From Alphaproteobacteria bacterium (lineage in GTDB: Bacteria > Pseudomonadota > Alphaproteobacteria > Reyranellales > Reyranellaceae), in NCBI GenBank assembly GCA_013290035.1, contig JABCYT010000046.1, positions 1 to 11,217 on the forward strand: a stretch of DNA of 11,217 nt. Reading direction: 5' to 3'. Position 1 is the stretch's first letter. Each line of letters opens with the position of its first letter. A program made the position numbers and the translations under genes. Positions 1-6,875 of this stretch are shown piece by piece. The notes under the pieces were generated by a model. It worked only from the letters and a program-made list of their open reading frames with translations. It made no database searches and had not been told where the DNA came from.

Positions 1-200
1 ACGAACACCGTCAGCCCCATGCCGATCGATTCCGGCGAAATCAGCGCCACGCGCTTCAGGATAACGCCGGCCTTCTCGAGGCGCTGGATGCGCTTCCAGC
101 ACGGGCTTTGCGACAGCCCGACACGATGCGCGATCTGCGCCAGCGAAAGGCTCGCATCCTCCTGGAGGAGCGCCACGATCTTCCTGTCGATCGCATCCAT
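1..200 (-). CDS. Lrp/AsnC-family transcriptional regulator, N-terminal part (cut by window edge)
   Basis: The visible 66 residues begin MDAIDRKIVALLQEDASLSL and carry a winged helix-turn-helix of the AsnC/Lrp type: the opening D-x-x-D-x-x-I-x-x-L-L-Q-x-x, then A-Q-I-A-x-R-V-G-L-S as first and turn helices, and S-x-x-C-W-x-R-I-x-R-L-E-x-x-G-V-I as recognition helix and wing start. These are family hallmarks. Members are DNA-binding, ligand-responsive regulators that usually act as dimers to octamers; the effector-binding RAM domain would lie beyond the left edge. The start at 200 gives the canonical N-terminus; no strong Shine-Dalgarno is visible upstream. It is the last gene in the run of minus-strand genes, 68 bp after a small unknown gene, so a role in controlling the sox genes is possible but only inferred from position. 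Confidence 0.88.
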   Translation of the reverse strand, partial: MDAIDRKIVALLQEDASLSLAQIAHRVGLSQSPCWKRIQRLEKAGVILKRVALISPESIGMGLTVF

Positions 201-236
201 GATTCAAACACCCGCGAAGAGCTGCCGCCGCACTGT

Positions 237-251
237 CGGGCCTTGGGCCCG
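237..251. repeat. Short GC-rich hairpin upstream of the Lrp/AsnC gene
   Basis: A perfect 6-bp inverted repeat, CGGGCC and GGCCCG, is separated by 3 bases. It lies in the 68-bp gap between the 90-residue unknown gene and the Lrp/AsnC-family gene. No T-run follows it in the direction of transcription, so it is a poor intrinsic terminator. It could be an operator-like palindrome or a chance feature of GC-rich DNA. Confidence 0.3.
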
Positions 252-268
252 AAATCTCAACAGGCGGT

Positions 269-541
269 TCAGAGCGGCAGCGATTCCAGGCGTACCGGGG
301 CGCCCAGCCGGGCGCTCAACGTCTCGGCCAAGGCGTCGACATTGCCATCGACCGGCCCGGCATAGTTGGCGAGCCGCCGGTCCGTGCCCTCGAACCACGA
401 GAGTCGGCAGAGGCCGGCCTCGCAGACCAGCGAGCCGACGACCCGGCCACGGACGGATATCGTCCAAAGAGCCGGCTCATCCTGGGCGGCGAAGATGAAG
501 CGGGTGGCGCGGGCGACGAACTGATTGGCAAGGCTCAGCAT
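269..541 (-). CDS. Hypothetical protein, 90 residues
   Basis: I do not recognise this protein. The ATG-started frame of 90 residues has a balanced composition unlike the Arg/Pro/Ser-rich translations of the other frames here. It has an amphipathic start (MLSLANQFVARATRFIF), then a pattern suggesting short beta strands (LWTISVRGRVVGSLVCEAG, LCRLSWFEG) and a final helix (VDALAETLSARLGAPVRLE). There is no signal peptide, membrane segment or metal motif; two Cys lie 5 residues apart near the middle. It sits between the terminator-like hairpin behind soxA and the Lrp/AsnC-family gene, so it is probably transcribed separately from the sox operon. The Shine-Dalgarno in front of the ATG at 541 is weak, so the exact start is uncertain. 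Confidence 0.6.
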   Translation of the reverse strand: MLSLANQFVARATRFIFAAQDEPALWTISVRGRVVGSLVCEAGLCRLSWFEGTDRRLANYAGPVDGNVDALAETLSARLGAPVRLESLPL

Positions 542-557
542 GCGCGAAGTCTAGAGG

Positions 558-632
558 CCGGCGGATCGCGGCAGCAATGGAACGGGCAGCCGAATATGGC
601 TGCCCGCACAGCAGATCCGTCTGCCGGCGGCC
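558..632. repeat. Long imperfect inverted repeat enclosing the soxA-distal hairpin
   Basis: Outer arms CCGGCGGATC (558-567) and GATCCG-tct-GCCGGC (614-628) are complementary apart from an insertion of a few bases. They enclose the perfect inner hairpin at 583-606, so the roughly 75-base unit can fold into a larger two-tier structure. It fills most of the gap between soxA and the next gene. It may be an extended terminator or a dispersed palindromic element; other copies would have to be looked for in the genome. Confidence 0.45.
583..606 (-). terminator. Probable intrinsic terminator after soxA
   Basis: A perfect 9-bp stem (CGGGCAGCC and GGCTGCCCG) closes a 6-base AT-rich loop. It starts about 50 bases past the soxA stop codon. 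Read on the minus strand the stem is followed by TTCCATTG, a short and imperfect U-tract, so it may end transcription only partly or work with Rho. Its place behind the last sox gene is the main support for a terminator role. Confidence 0.55.
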
Positions 633-656
633 AGCGCAGCAGAATATTTCCGTCGT

Positions 657-1427
657 TCAAGGCCGGACCCCGGGCGCCTCGAGCAGCATGCCCTTGGCGC
701 GGTCCATCAGATAGAGCTCGAGCGCCACGTATTCGGGAGCGTCGTAGGCATAGGCCTCCGCGCGAAGGCCGATGAGGCAGTTGCGCAGCCGGCGCTTCAG
801 CGAGCCGAGCGCCTGCCATTCCAGGCGATAGATCGGGTAGCCGGTGGGATGCGCCTGCGGAATCGTCACGCCGGCCAGCTTCTTGCCGGCATTATCGTCG
901 TGGCAGATGGCGCAGCTGAGGTTGAGCTGACCCTGGCGGCGCCGATAGATCTCGGCGCCCTGCGCGCGGAAGGGCGCCAGGCGCGGATCGGACGGCGGCG
1001 CGATCGGCTGGCCGCGCGACTGGAACGCGACATAGGCTTCGAGCGACAGCAGATCCCGGCTTTCCGGCGCCAAGGGCTCGGCCCGCTGGTTGGCCGTACG
1101 GCAGAGATTGATGCGGCCCTCGAGGTCGACTGGCTTGTCGGCATCCTTGGGGATGGCCGGGTAACGGGCGGCAACCCCCTTCATGCTTCCGGCGCCGTGG
1201 CAGTCGGCGCAGGACTTATTGGCGGCGCCGGCCGGCCGGCCAAAAAGCTGCTCGCCGAGCTGGACGAACAGCATGCCGGGATTGGCCGTGTCGTCGTCCT
1301 GCATCTTCTGCAGCGCCTCACCCATGTCCTGGTAGCCCGAGCGACGCTTGTCGGCCGCGCCCTGCGCCAGCGCGAAAGTGGCGACGAATACCGACGCCAG
1401 GCCGAGCGCTATCCAGGCAGTTCTCAT
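657..1427 (-). CDS. soxA: SoxA, dihaem cytochrome subunit of the SoxAX L-cysteine S-thiosulfotransferase
   Basis: SoxA with SoxX forms the periplasmic c-type cytochrome that oxidatively couples thiosulfate to the carrier Cys of SoxYZ. The 256-residue protein has a Sec signal peptide (residues 1 to about 22, ending in FALAQ). It has two CxxCH haem sites, CADCH at 73-77 and CAICH at 172-176, so this is the dihaem form of SoxA. C217 in the N-C-L-I-G-L-R segment matches the conserved catalytic, modified Cys that ligates the second haem; C109 in N-L-C-R is probably the distal ligand of the first. Family features such as G-Y-P-x-Y-R-L-x-W-Q and S-L-x-R-R are present. It overlaps soxZ by 4 bp (ATGA) and is the last gene of the run, 115 bp before the next gene. 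No key residue is missing. Confidence 0.96.
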   Translation of the reverse strand: MRTAWIALGLASVFVATFALAQGAADKRRSGYQDMGEALQKMQDDDTANPGMLFVQLGEQLFGRPAGAANKSCADCHGAGSMKGVAARYPAIPKDADKPVDLEGRINLCRTANQRAEPLAPESRDLLSLEAYVAFQSRGQPIAPPSDPRLAPFRAQGAEIYRRRQGQLNLSCAICHDDNAGKKLAGVTIPQAHPTGYPIYRLEWQALGSLKRRLRNCLIGLRAEAYAYDAPEYVALELYLMDRAKGMLLEAPGVRP

Positions 1428-1744
1428 CCCACGGCGATGGCGACCTGCTCCTCGACGAGGAAGCCCTGGTCGCCCGTCCAGCGCAAGCCGATGGTGCCGC
1501 TCTCCGTCGCGACCGCGAAGAAAGACACGAAGGGATTGGCGGCGATCGCGGGCGACATCTCCATGCGGAAGATCTCCGCACCGTTCCAGGTGGCTGTGAA
1601 GCGCTCGATGATGTTGCGCGGAATGATGCGGCCGTTGGTGCCAGGCCTGAACCCGGTCTCCATTGGATGCAGGATCAGCGCCTTGATCTCGACGATCTCG
1701 CCCGGCCTGGCGGTCTTGGGCGCATTGATGAGGACGTTGGTCAT
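1424..1744 (-). CDS. soxZ: SoxZ, sulfur-carrier complex subunit
   Basis: SoxZ is the partner of SoxY in the SoxYZ complex, the periplasmic scaffold to which thiosulfate-derived sulfur is covalently attached. The 106-residue product has the usual SoxZ length and an Ig-like beta-sandwich pattern, with recognisable segments A-R-P-G-E-I-V-E-I-K, H-P-M-E-T-G-F-R and, near the C-terminus, W-x-G-D-Q-G-F. As in the family it has no signal peptide and no Cys, and it is thought to cross the membrane with Tat-exported SoxY. It overlaps soxY by 4 bp at its start and soxA by 4 bp at its end. A GAGGA stretch inside the end of soxY serves as its Shine-Dalgarno. SoxY and SoxZ are therefore probably made in equal amounts. 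Confidence 0.96.
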   Translation of the reverse strand: MTNVLINAPKTARPGEIVEIKALILHPMETGFRPGTNGRIIPRNIIERFTATWNGAEIFRMEMSPAIAANPFVSFFAVATESGTIGLRWTGDQGFLVEEQVAIAVG

Positions 1745-2196
1745 GTGACGTCCTCGATGCAGGCCGCCAGGGTGACGATCACGTCGGCGGAAGCGCTCCA
1801 GAACGCGCCTGAACTGGTCTCGGCGATGGCGACGATCTTCTGCGAATCGGCGAGCTTGATGCGGGTGGCGATCACCGCCTTGCCGTTACGCGGCCCGAGG
1901 CGGGCGCTGAAGACATGCGGCTGCGGATTCTTCTCGTTGAAGACGTGGATCGCCTTGACGTGGTCGGCCGGCGTCATCGGGCTCTCGACCGATACGGTGA
2001 GCGGCACGACGTTGCCGTTCTCGACCAGCGGCGGCAGATCGAGCTTCACCTTGCCCTCGCGGATCGTTCCTTCGCCGACCACTTCCTTGATGGCGGCGGC
2101 CATGGCGTCCGGAGTCGCGCGCGCGGCCGACAGCGGCAGCACGGTGAGCAGGGCGGCGCCGGCCAGGAAGGCACGGCGGTCGGGAGGGGAAGGCAT
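1741..2196 (-). CDS. soxY: SoxY, sulfur-carrier subunit with a non-canonical C-terminus
   Basis: SoxY carries the sulfur substrate on a Cys near its C-terminus while other Sox enzymes act on it. The 151-residue protein starts with a Tat signal (P-D-R-R-A-F-L-A-G, RR at 7-8, then a hydrophobic stretch ending about residue 28). The body matches the SoxY fold: V-P-L-T-V-S-V-E-S-P-M, then A-I-H-V-F-N-E-K-N-P and V-F-S-A-R-L-G-P-R-N-G-K. It is odd at the end. Instead of the flexible GGCGG arm the protein finishes T-L-A-A-C-I-E-D-V-T. A Cys (C146) is still present, but it lacks flanking glycines and is followed by five more residues. Neither of the other two frames gives GGCGG, so this is not a simple frameshift. 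The stop overlaps the soxZ start; soxX lies 10 bp upstream. Confidence 0.92.
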   Translation of the reverse strand: MPSPPDRRAFLAGAALLTVLPLSAARATPDAMAAAIKEVVGEGTIREGKVKLDLPPLVENGNVVPLTVSVESPMTPADHVKAIHVFNEKNPQPHVFSARLGPRNGKAVIATRIKLADSQKIVAIAETSSGAFWSASADVIVTLAACIEDVT

Positions 2197-2206
2197 GACG
2201 CGGACT

Positions 2207-2656
2207 CTACTCCTTCAGGGTCGCGAGATAAGCCACCACATCCTCGACCTGCTCGGCGGTCAGGATGGTCTTGCCCTCGAAGGTCCTGGCGACGCGGCGC
2301 AGGCCGGTGGTCCGGTAATAGGGCGGCATGATCGTGTCTGGATTGAGACGTGCGCCGTCGACGATGCGCAGGCGGAGCTGGCCCACCGACCAGCGCGCGC
2401 CGGCGCCGGCGAGGCTCGGCGCCAGCGTGCCCTGGAAGCGCTCCTCGGGAATCGGGCCACTGTGGCACAGCAGGCAAAGACCGACGCTGCGGTTGGCGAC
2501 GATCGCCCGACCACGCGCCGCATCGCCCGGCCGGGTCGCGAGCGGCTCGGGGATGGCATCGCCCTCGACGACGACGACGTCTCGCGGCCCCTGCTGCGCC
2601 CACGCCGCGGGGGCGGCCAAAGCCAGGAGGACGGCGAGCGGGCCCGCTCGTACCAT
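2207..2656 (-). CDS. soxX: SoxX, monohaem cytochrome c subunit of SoxAX
   Basis: SoxX is the small electron-accepting partner of SoxA in the periplasm. The 149-residue product has a Sec signal peptide (residues 1-20, cleavage after A-A-W-A). It has a haem-binding CLLCH at 61-65, preceded by G-R-A-I-V-A-N-R and followed by S-G-P-I-P, which is typical for SoxX. M110 in the segment D-T-I-M-P-P-Y-Y is the expected distal haem ligand. The C-terminal helix (L-T-A-E-Q-V-E-D-V-V-A-Y-L-A-T-L) is the usual cytochrome c ending. The gene starts 4 bp after the fccB stop with little visible Shine-Dalgarno, which suggests translational coupling to fccB, and it ends 10 bp before soxY. The order soxX-soxY-soxZ-soxA is that of known sox clusters. 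Confidence 0.95.
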   Translation of the reverse strand: MVRAGPLAVLLALAAPAAWAQQGPRDVVVVEGDAIPEPLATRPGDAARGRAIVANRSVGLCLLCHSGPIPEERFQGTLAPSLAGAGARWSVGQLRLRIVDGARLNPDTIMPPYYRTTGLRRVARTFEGKTILTAEQVEDVVAYLATLKE

Positions 2657-2660
2657 CGCT

Positions 2661-3917
2661 TCAACCGAAGGTCTCGGCGGTGATGGTCTTGAACCAGCTC
2701 TCGGCGTAGAGCGCCTCCTGGGAGCGGAAGCCGCCGACGACCTCGAGCGGGCTGGTGCCGCCGGCGCCGGGAATGTCGGCCAACACGCCCTTGTCGGGCC
2801 GATAGACGCCGGCGATGGAGATGCCGTAGTCGGGCGCCACCAGACTGTAGCAGGTGTTGATCAGGATCGGGTCGACCGGCTTGCGGCCGGCCAGCAGCTC
2901 GACGATGGCGGCCGCACAGACCTTGGCCTGGGCGTTGGCGGCGAAGGCCGACTTCGGCATGCCGCCCATGATGGCGGCATCGCCCACCACATGGATGCCG
3001 GGCTGCAGGGTCGATTCGAAGGCAACCGGCTCGACCGGGCACCAACCGGTGCGATCGGCGACGCCGGCCTGGGCCGCGATGGCGCCGGCCTTCTGCGGCG
3101 GGATGACATTGCCGACCGCAGCCTTGTGACGGGCGAAATCGGTGACGAAGGTCAGCGTCGCGGGATCGACCGACGTCACCTTGCCGCCCTGGGAGAGCGA
3201 CACCCATTCGACGATGCCGGGATAGAGCTGGGGCCAGGCGTTCTGGAACAGGCGCTGCTTGGAGAAGGCGTCCTTGGAATCAAGGATCAGAAGCTTCGAT
3301 TTCGGCTTCCAGATCTTCAGCCAATAGGCGATCAGGCTGGCGCGCTCGTAGGGGCCGGGCGGACACCGGTAGGGATTGGCCGGCGAGGAGATGACCACCA
3401 GGCCGCCATCGTTCATGGCCTGCAGCTGCTGGCGCAGCAGCACGGTCTGCGCCCCGGCCTTCCAGGCGTGCGGCATCTTCTCGGCCGCCGCCTCGTCATA
3501 GCCCGGCAGGGCGTCCCACCTGAAGTCGATGCCGGGCGCCATCACCAGCCGGTCGTAGGAAAGCCTGTTGCCGTCGGCCAGGGTGACAGTCTTGGCGGCG
3601 GCGTCGACCGCGGTGGCCGCGGTCTGGGCAAGCGTGACGCCGGCGCGCACCACGCCGTCATAGCCGAATTGCTGCTGCGAGATTTCCCGAATCGCGGCCA
3701 GCACGTCGTTGCTGAAGGGACAGGCCGTGAAGATGCGGTTGGGCTCGACCAGGGTGACGCTGAGCCTGGGCTCGAGCGCCTTCAGCGTGCGTGCCGCGGT
3801 GGCGCCGGCGAAGCCGCCGCCGATGACGACGACGCGGCCCGTGCCCTGCGCCGAGGCGACGGCAGGCGCGAGGCCAGCGGCGACGGTGAGCTTGAGGAAC
3901 GCGCGCCGGCTCGTCAT
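2661..3917 (-). CDS. fccB: Flavocytochrome c sulfide dehydrogenase, flavoprotein subunit (SoxF/FccB)
   Basis: FccB oxidises sulfide in the periplasm and passes electrons to the cytochrome subunit FccA. The 418-residue protein begins with a Tat signal (S-R-R-A-F-L-K-L, RR at 4-5). An FAD-binding R-V-V-V-I-G-G-G-F-A-G-A-T-A-A segment follows at 28-42. C66 in C-P-F-S-N fits the Cys that binds FAD covalently. C185 (Y-R-C-P-P-G-P-Y-E-R) and C356 (N-T-C-Y-S-L) fit the redox-active disulfide that receives sulfide. The second FAD segment (H-V-V-G-D-A-A) is near 309-315. Length and all key residues agree with the family. The start at 3917 is chosen because it gives the Tat signal, follows a GGAG-type Shine-Dalgarno and lies 5 bp after fccA; the frame stays open further upstream only through fccA. 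Confidence 0.95.
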   Translation of the reverse strand: MTSRRAFLKLTVAAGLAPAVASAQGTGRVVVIGGGFAGATAARTLKALEPRLSVTLVEPNRIFTACPFSNDVLAAIREISQQQFGYDGVVRAGVTLAQTAATAVDAAAKTVTLADGNRLSYDRLVMAPGIDFRWDALPGYDEAAAEKMPHAWKAGAQTVLLRQQLQAMNDGGLVVISSPANPYRCPPGPYERASLIAYWLKIWKPKSKLLILDSKDAFSKQRLFQNAWPQLYPGIVEWVSLSQGGKVTSVDPATLTFVTDFARHKAAVGNVIPPQKAGAIAAQAGVADRTGWCPVEPVAFESTLQPGIHVVGDAAIMGGMPKSAFAANAQAKVCAAAIVELLAGRKPVDPILINTCYSLVAPDYGISIAGVYRPDKGVLADIPGAGGTSPLEVVGGFRSQEALYAESWFKTITAETFG

Positions 3918-3922
3918 GCGCC

Positions 3923-4231
3923 CTACTCCGGCTGCGCGGCGAACCAGGCCGCAATGGCGTCGATCTGGGAATCGTCGAAGCCCTTGGCGATGCGGCCCAT
4001 GACGCTCGAGGGCCAGGCGCCGCTCCGGTACTCGCGCATGGCCGTGGCGATGTCCGCTGCTTTGCGGCCGGCGATGTGCGGGATCACCGAGTCCGGAATC
4101 TTCTGTGCGGCGTGACAGCCGGTGCACGAGCTTGCGCCGGGCGGCGCCTCGACTGCCCGCGCCGGCCGCCCTTCTGCCAAGCTCGCCAGCAACAAGGCGC
4201 TGGCGAGCACCGGCAGCAGCAAGCGCCGCAT
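3923..4231 (-). CDS. fccA: Monohaem cytochrome c subunit of flavocytochrome c sulfide dehydrogenase
   Basis: The 102-residue protein has a Sec signal peptide (about residues 1-26), a haem site CTGCH at 36-40 and a probable distal ligand M78 in S-S-V-M-G-R. The stretch I-P-H-I-A-G-R, then A-M-R-E-Y-R-S-G, then R-I-A-K-G-F and a closing I-A-A-W-F-A-A-Q is the pattern of small FccA/SoxE-like cytochromes that accept electrons from the flavin subunit. It starts inside the stop of the molybdopterin-subunit gene (TGATG, 1-bp overlap) and is followed 5 bp later by fccB. Most fccA proteins I know of this length are monohaem, though dihaem forms exist. Because it is coupled equally to the molybdoenzyme gene, it could also accept electrons from that enzyme; this is inference. 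Confidence 0.9.
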   Translation of the reverse strand: MRRLLLPVLASALLLASLAEGRPARAVEAPPGASSCTGCHAAQKIPDSVIPHIAGRKAADIATAMREYRSGAWPSSVMGRIAKGFDDSQIDAIAAWFAAQPE

Positions 4232-6408
4232 CAGGCGCCTTTCTTCAGCTCGTGATTCATCAGCGGCAGGTCGCGCACCCGCTTGCCAGTCGCCTTGGCG
4301 ATGGCGTTCAGTACCGCGGGCGCGGCGATCGCGATGGTCGGCTCGCCGACGCCGCCCCAGAAGCCACCCGACGGAACCAGCGCTGCCTCGACCCGGGGCA
4401 TCTCGTCCATGCGCATTACGTTGTAGCTGTCGAAGTTGGTCTGCTCGACGGCGCCGTTCTTGACGGTGATCTCGCCATAGAGCGCCGCGGACAGGCCGTA
4501 GACGAACGAGCCCGCGACCTGACGGTCGATCTGCGCCGGATTGACGGCATAGCCTGGATCCGTGCCGGCGGTAATCTTGTGGATCTTGAGCACGCCGTCG
4601 GGACTGACCGAGACCTCGGCGACGCCTGCGACATAGCTGCCGTAAGCCATGATTTGCGCCAGACCGTGGAAATGGCCGGCCGGCAGCGGTTTGCCGTAGC
4701 CCGCTTTGTCGGCCGCCGCCTTCAAGACCGCGGCGTTCTTGGGCTTGAGCATCTTCAGCCGGAAGGCCAGCGGATCCTGGCCCGCCGCCTCCGCCAGCTC
4801 GTCCATGAAGCATTCCATGTAGACGGCGTTCTGGTTGGCGTTCACGCCCCGCCAAAAGCCCGGCATGATGTGCGGGTTGCGCATGGCGTGATCGACCAGG
4901 AGGTTCGGCACGTCGTAGCCGTAGGCTGCCTCGACGCCGCCTTGCGCCAGGCCCTGGAACACCACGGGGTCCATGCCGTTCTGCAGGTTCTGCGGCAGCA
5001 ACGCGGCCAGGATCGATTGACCCGAGATGCGCACGTGCAGGCCGACCAGGTTGCCCTGGGCATCGAGGCCGCCCGTCAGCTTGCACATCGTGGTCGGATG
5101 GTACGTACCGTGCGTCATGTCCTCTTCACGCGACCAGATAAGCTTGACCGGCGTGCCGGGCATCTCCTTGGCGACAAGGACAGCCTGGCGGACGTAATCG
5201 GCGCGACCGCGCCGCCCGAAGCCGCCGCCCAGCATCATCTTGTAGACGTCGCACTGCGCGACCGGCAGGCCGGCCGCCTCCGCCGCCGACGCGAGTGCCG
5301 CTTCGCCGTTCTGCGTGCCGCACCACACCTCGCACTTGTCGGCGGTGACGCGCGCCGTGGCATTCATCGGCTCCATGGTGGCATGGTTCTGATAGGGGAA
5401 ACTGTAGGTCGCCTCGACCTTCTTGGCGGCGCTGTCAATGGCGGCCTTGGCGTCGCCCACCTTGTTGCCGACGAAGGCTTCGGAAGCGTCGAGGCCTTCC
5501 TTCAGCATGGCGGTGATGGTCTCGGTCTGGACCTCGCCCAGCTTGCCTACGTCCCAGTCGGTCGGCAGCGCGGCGAGCGCGGTGCGGGCGTTCCAGTAGG
5601 TATCGGCCACGACCACGACGGCGTTGCTGTCGATCGCCACGACCTTCTTGACGCCCGGCATCTTCTCGACCTTGGAGGCGTCGAAGCTCTTGAGCTTGCC
5701 GCCGATCACCGGGCAGGCACGCACGGTCGCGACCAGCATGCCGGGCATGGTGAAGTCGATGCCGTAGAGCTGCTTGCCGGTGACCTTGTCCAGCGTGTCG
5801 AGCCGCTTCAGCGGCTTGCCGGCGATCTTCCAGTCCTTGGGATCCTTCAGCTTCACTTCCTTGGGCGGCTCGAGCTGGGCGGCCGCGGCGGCGAGCGCGC
5901 CATAGGTGAGCTTCTTGCCCGACTTGTGGCTGACGACGCTGTTGGCCGCACTGCATTCGCTCGCCGGCACCTTCCACTGGGCCGCCGCCGCCGCGATCAG
6001 CATCTCGCGCGCCATGGCGCCGCCCTCGCGGACATACTGGTTGCTCTCGCGGATGCCGCGGCTGCCGCCGGTCGAGAAGTTCTTCCAGACGCGGTTGCGC
6101 TTCAGGTTCTCGCCCGGCGTCGGATATTCCCAGGTGACCTTGTTCCAGTCGCACTCAAGCTCCTCGGCGACGAGCTGGGCGAGACCGGTGAGCGTGCCCT
6201 GGCCCATCTCGGAACGGGCGATGCGGATCACCACCTTGTCGTCGGGGTGGATCACCACCCAGGCGTTGATCTCCTTCACCTCGGCGGCGTGCGCCGCCTC
6301 GAAGGGAACGGAAAAACCAAGCGAAAAGCCGCCGGCGACGGCAGCACCGCTCACGAGGAAACCCCTTCTGTTGAGGGGCGTGCGGCCGAGCGAGGTCTGG
6401 ATCGTCAT
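4231..6408 (-). CDS. Xanthine-oxidase-family molybdopterin subunit, isoquinoline 1-oxidoreductase beta-like
   Basis: This is the large catalytic subunit of a molybdenum hydroxylase, which inserts water-derived oxygen into a heterocycle, aldehyde or similar substrate. The 725-residue protein has a Tat signal (L-N-R-R-G-F-L-V-S, RR at 14-15), so it is periplasmic. Family motifs include E-M-G-Q-G near the N-terminus, G-G-G-F-G-R-R followed by W-S-R-E-E-D-M in the middle, and G-V-G-E-P with E689 as the expected catalytic Glu by the Mo centre. The Tat signal plus fused N- and C-terminal halves resemble the IorB group rather than cytoplasmic xanthine dehydrogenases. The start at 6408 has a clear GGAGGA (6415-6420) 6 bases upstream. 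The gene lies 14 bp after the 2Fe-2S subunit and its stop overlaps fccA. The substrate cannot be told from sequence; linkage to sulfide and thiosulfate genes is unusual. Confidence 0.92.
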   Translation of the reverse strand: MTIQTSLGRTPLNRRGFLVSGAAVAGGFSLGFSVPFEAAHAAEVKEINAWVVIHPDDKVVIRIARSEMGQGTLTGLAQLVAEELECDWNKVTWEYPTPGENLKRNRVWKNFSTGGSRGIRESNQYVREGGAMAREMLIAAAAAQWKVPASECSAANSVVSHKSGKKLTYGALAAAAAQLEPPKEVKLKDPKDWKIAGKPLKRLDTLDKVTGKQLYGIDFTMPGMLVATVRACPVIGGKLKSFDASKVEKMPGVKKVVAIDSNAVVVVADTYWNARTALAALPTDWDVGKLGEVQTETITAMLKEGLDASEAFVGNKVGDAKAAIDSAAKKVEATYSFPYQNHATMEPMNATARVTADKCEVWCGTQNGEAALASAAEAAGLPVAQCDVYKMMLGGGFGRRGRADYVRQAVLVAKEMPGTPVKLIWSREEDMTHGTYHPTTMCKLTGGLDAQGNLVGLHVRISGQSILAALLPQNLQNGMDPVVFQGLAQGGVEAAYGYDVPNLLVDHAMRNPHIMPGFWRGVNANQNAVYMECFMDELAEAAGQDPLAFRLKMLKPKNAAVLKAAADKAGYGKPLPAGHFHGLAQIMAYGSYVAGVAEVSVSPDGVLKIHKITAGTDPGYAVNPAQIDRQVAGSFVYGLSAALYGEITVKNGAVEQTNFDSYNVMRMDEMPRVEAALVPSGGFWGGVGEPTIAIAAPAVLNAIAKATGKRVRDLPLMNHELKKGA

Positions 6409-6422
6409 GATGCGTCCTCCCC

Positions 6423-6875
6423 TCAGGCCTTGGCCGCGGCGGCGTGGATCGCCTCGCGGACCTGCTGGTAGGTGCCGCAGCGACAGATGTTGGTCATTGC
6501 TGCGTCGATCTCGGCGTCGGTCGGCTTGGGCTTGGCGACAAGCAGCGCGGTCGCCGCCATTACCATGCCGCTCTGGCAGTAGCCGCACTGGGGCACGTCG
6601 AGCTCGACCCAGGCCTTCTGCACCTTGGTCAGGGTGCCGTTGGCGGCGAGACCTTCGATGGTGACGATCTTCTTGGCGCCGACCGAAGTCACCGGCACCT
6701 GGCAGGAGCGCGTCGCCACGCCGTCAATATGCACTGTGCAGGCGCCGCACTGGGCGATGCCGCAGCCATACTTGGTGCCGGTGAGGCCGAGCTGCTCGCG
6801 CAGCACCCACAGAAGCGGCGTGCGCGGATCGGCGTTGTGGTTGAGCGCCTTGCCGTTGACGTTGAGAACAGCCAT
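6423..6875 (-). CDS. (2Fe-2S)-binding small subunit of molybdenum hydroxylase, isoquinoline 1-oxidoreductase alpha-like
   Basis: The 150-residue protein carries the two 2Fe-2S clusters that take electrons from the molybdenum centre of the downstream gene product. The plant-ferredoxin-type cluster uses C38, C43, C46 ([12 protein letters not shown]) and C58. The second cluster uses C97, C100 (Q-C-G-Y-C-Q-S-G-M), C131 and C133 (I-C-R-C-G-T-Y). All eight ligands are present and the length is standard. It has no signal peptide, so it is probably exported folded together with the Tat-tagged large subunit, as known for this group. No FAD subunit lies beside it, also as in IorAB-type enzymes, so electrons must go to a cytochrome. 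The GGAGA upstream of the ATG at 6875 sets the start. It is the first gene of the fcc/sox run. Confidence 0.95.
   Translation of the reverse strand: MAVLNVNGKALNHNADPRTPLLWVLREQLGLTGTKYGCGIAQCGACTVHIDGVATRSCQVPVTSVGAKKIVTIEGLAANGTLTKVQKAWVELDVPQCGYCQSGMVMAATALLVAKPKPTDAEIDAAMTNICRCGTYQQVREAIHAAAAKA

Noticed and set aside
1741..1775. Frameshift hiding a normal GGCGG end in soxY
   Set aside because: Reading the other two frames over the last codons gives no G-G-C-G-G sequence, so the unusual end is taken as real.
2328..4115. 595-codon open frame on the plus strand
   Set aside because: It is a shadow of fccB, fccA and soxX, with compositional bias and no domain signal.
3918..4127. N-terminal extension of fccB to an upstream ATG at 4127
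   Set aside because: The extension would cover fccA in another frame and bury the Tat signal peptide; the start at 3917 with its own Shine-Dalgarno is far better.
4105..6471. 788-codon open frame on the plus strand
   Set aside because: It is antisense to the molybdopterin subunit gene, whose motifs and signal peptide are clear; it has no recognisable domain.
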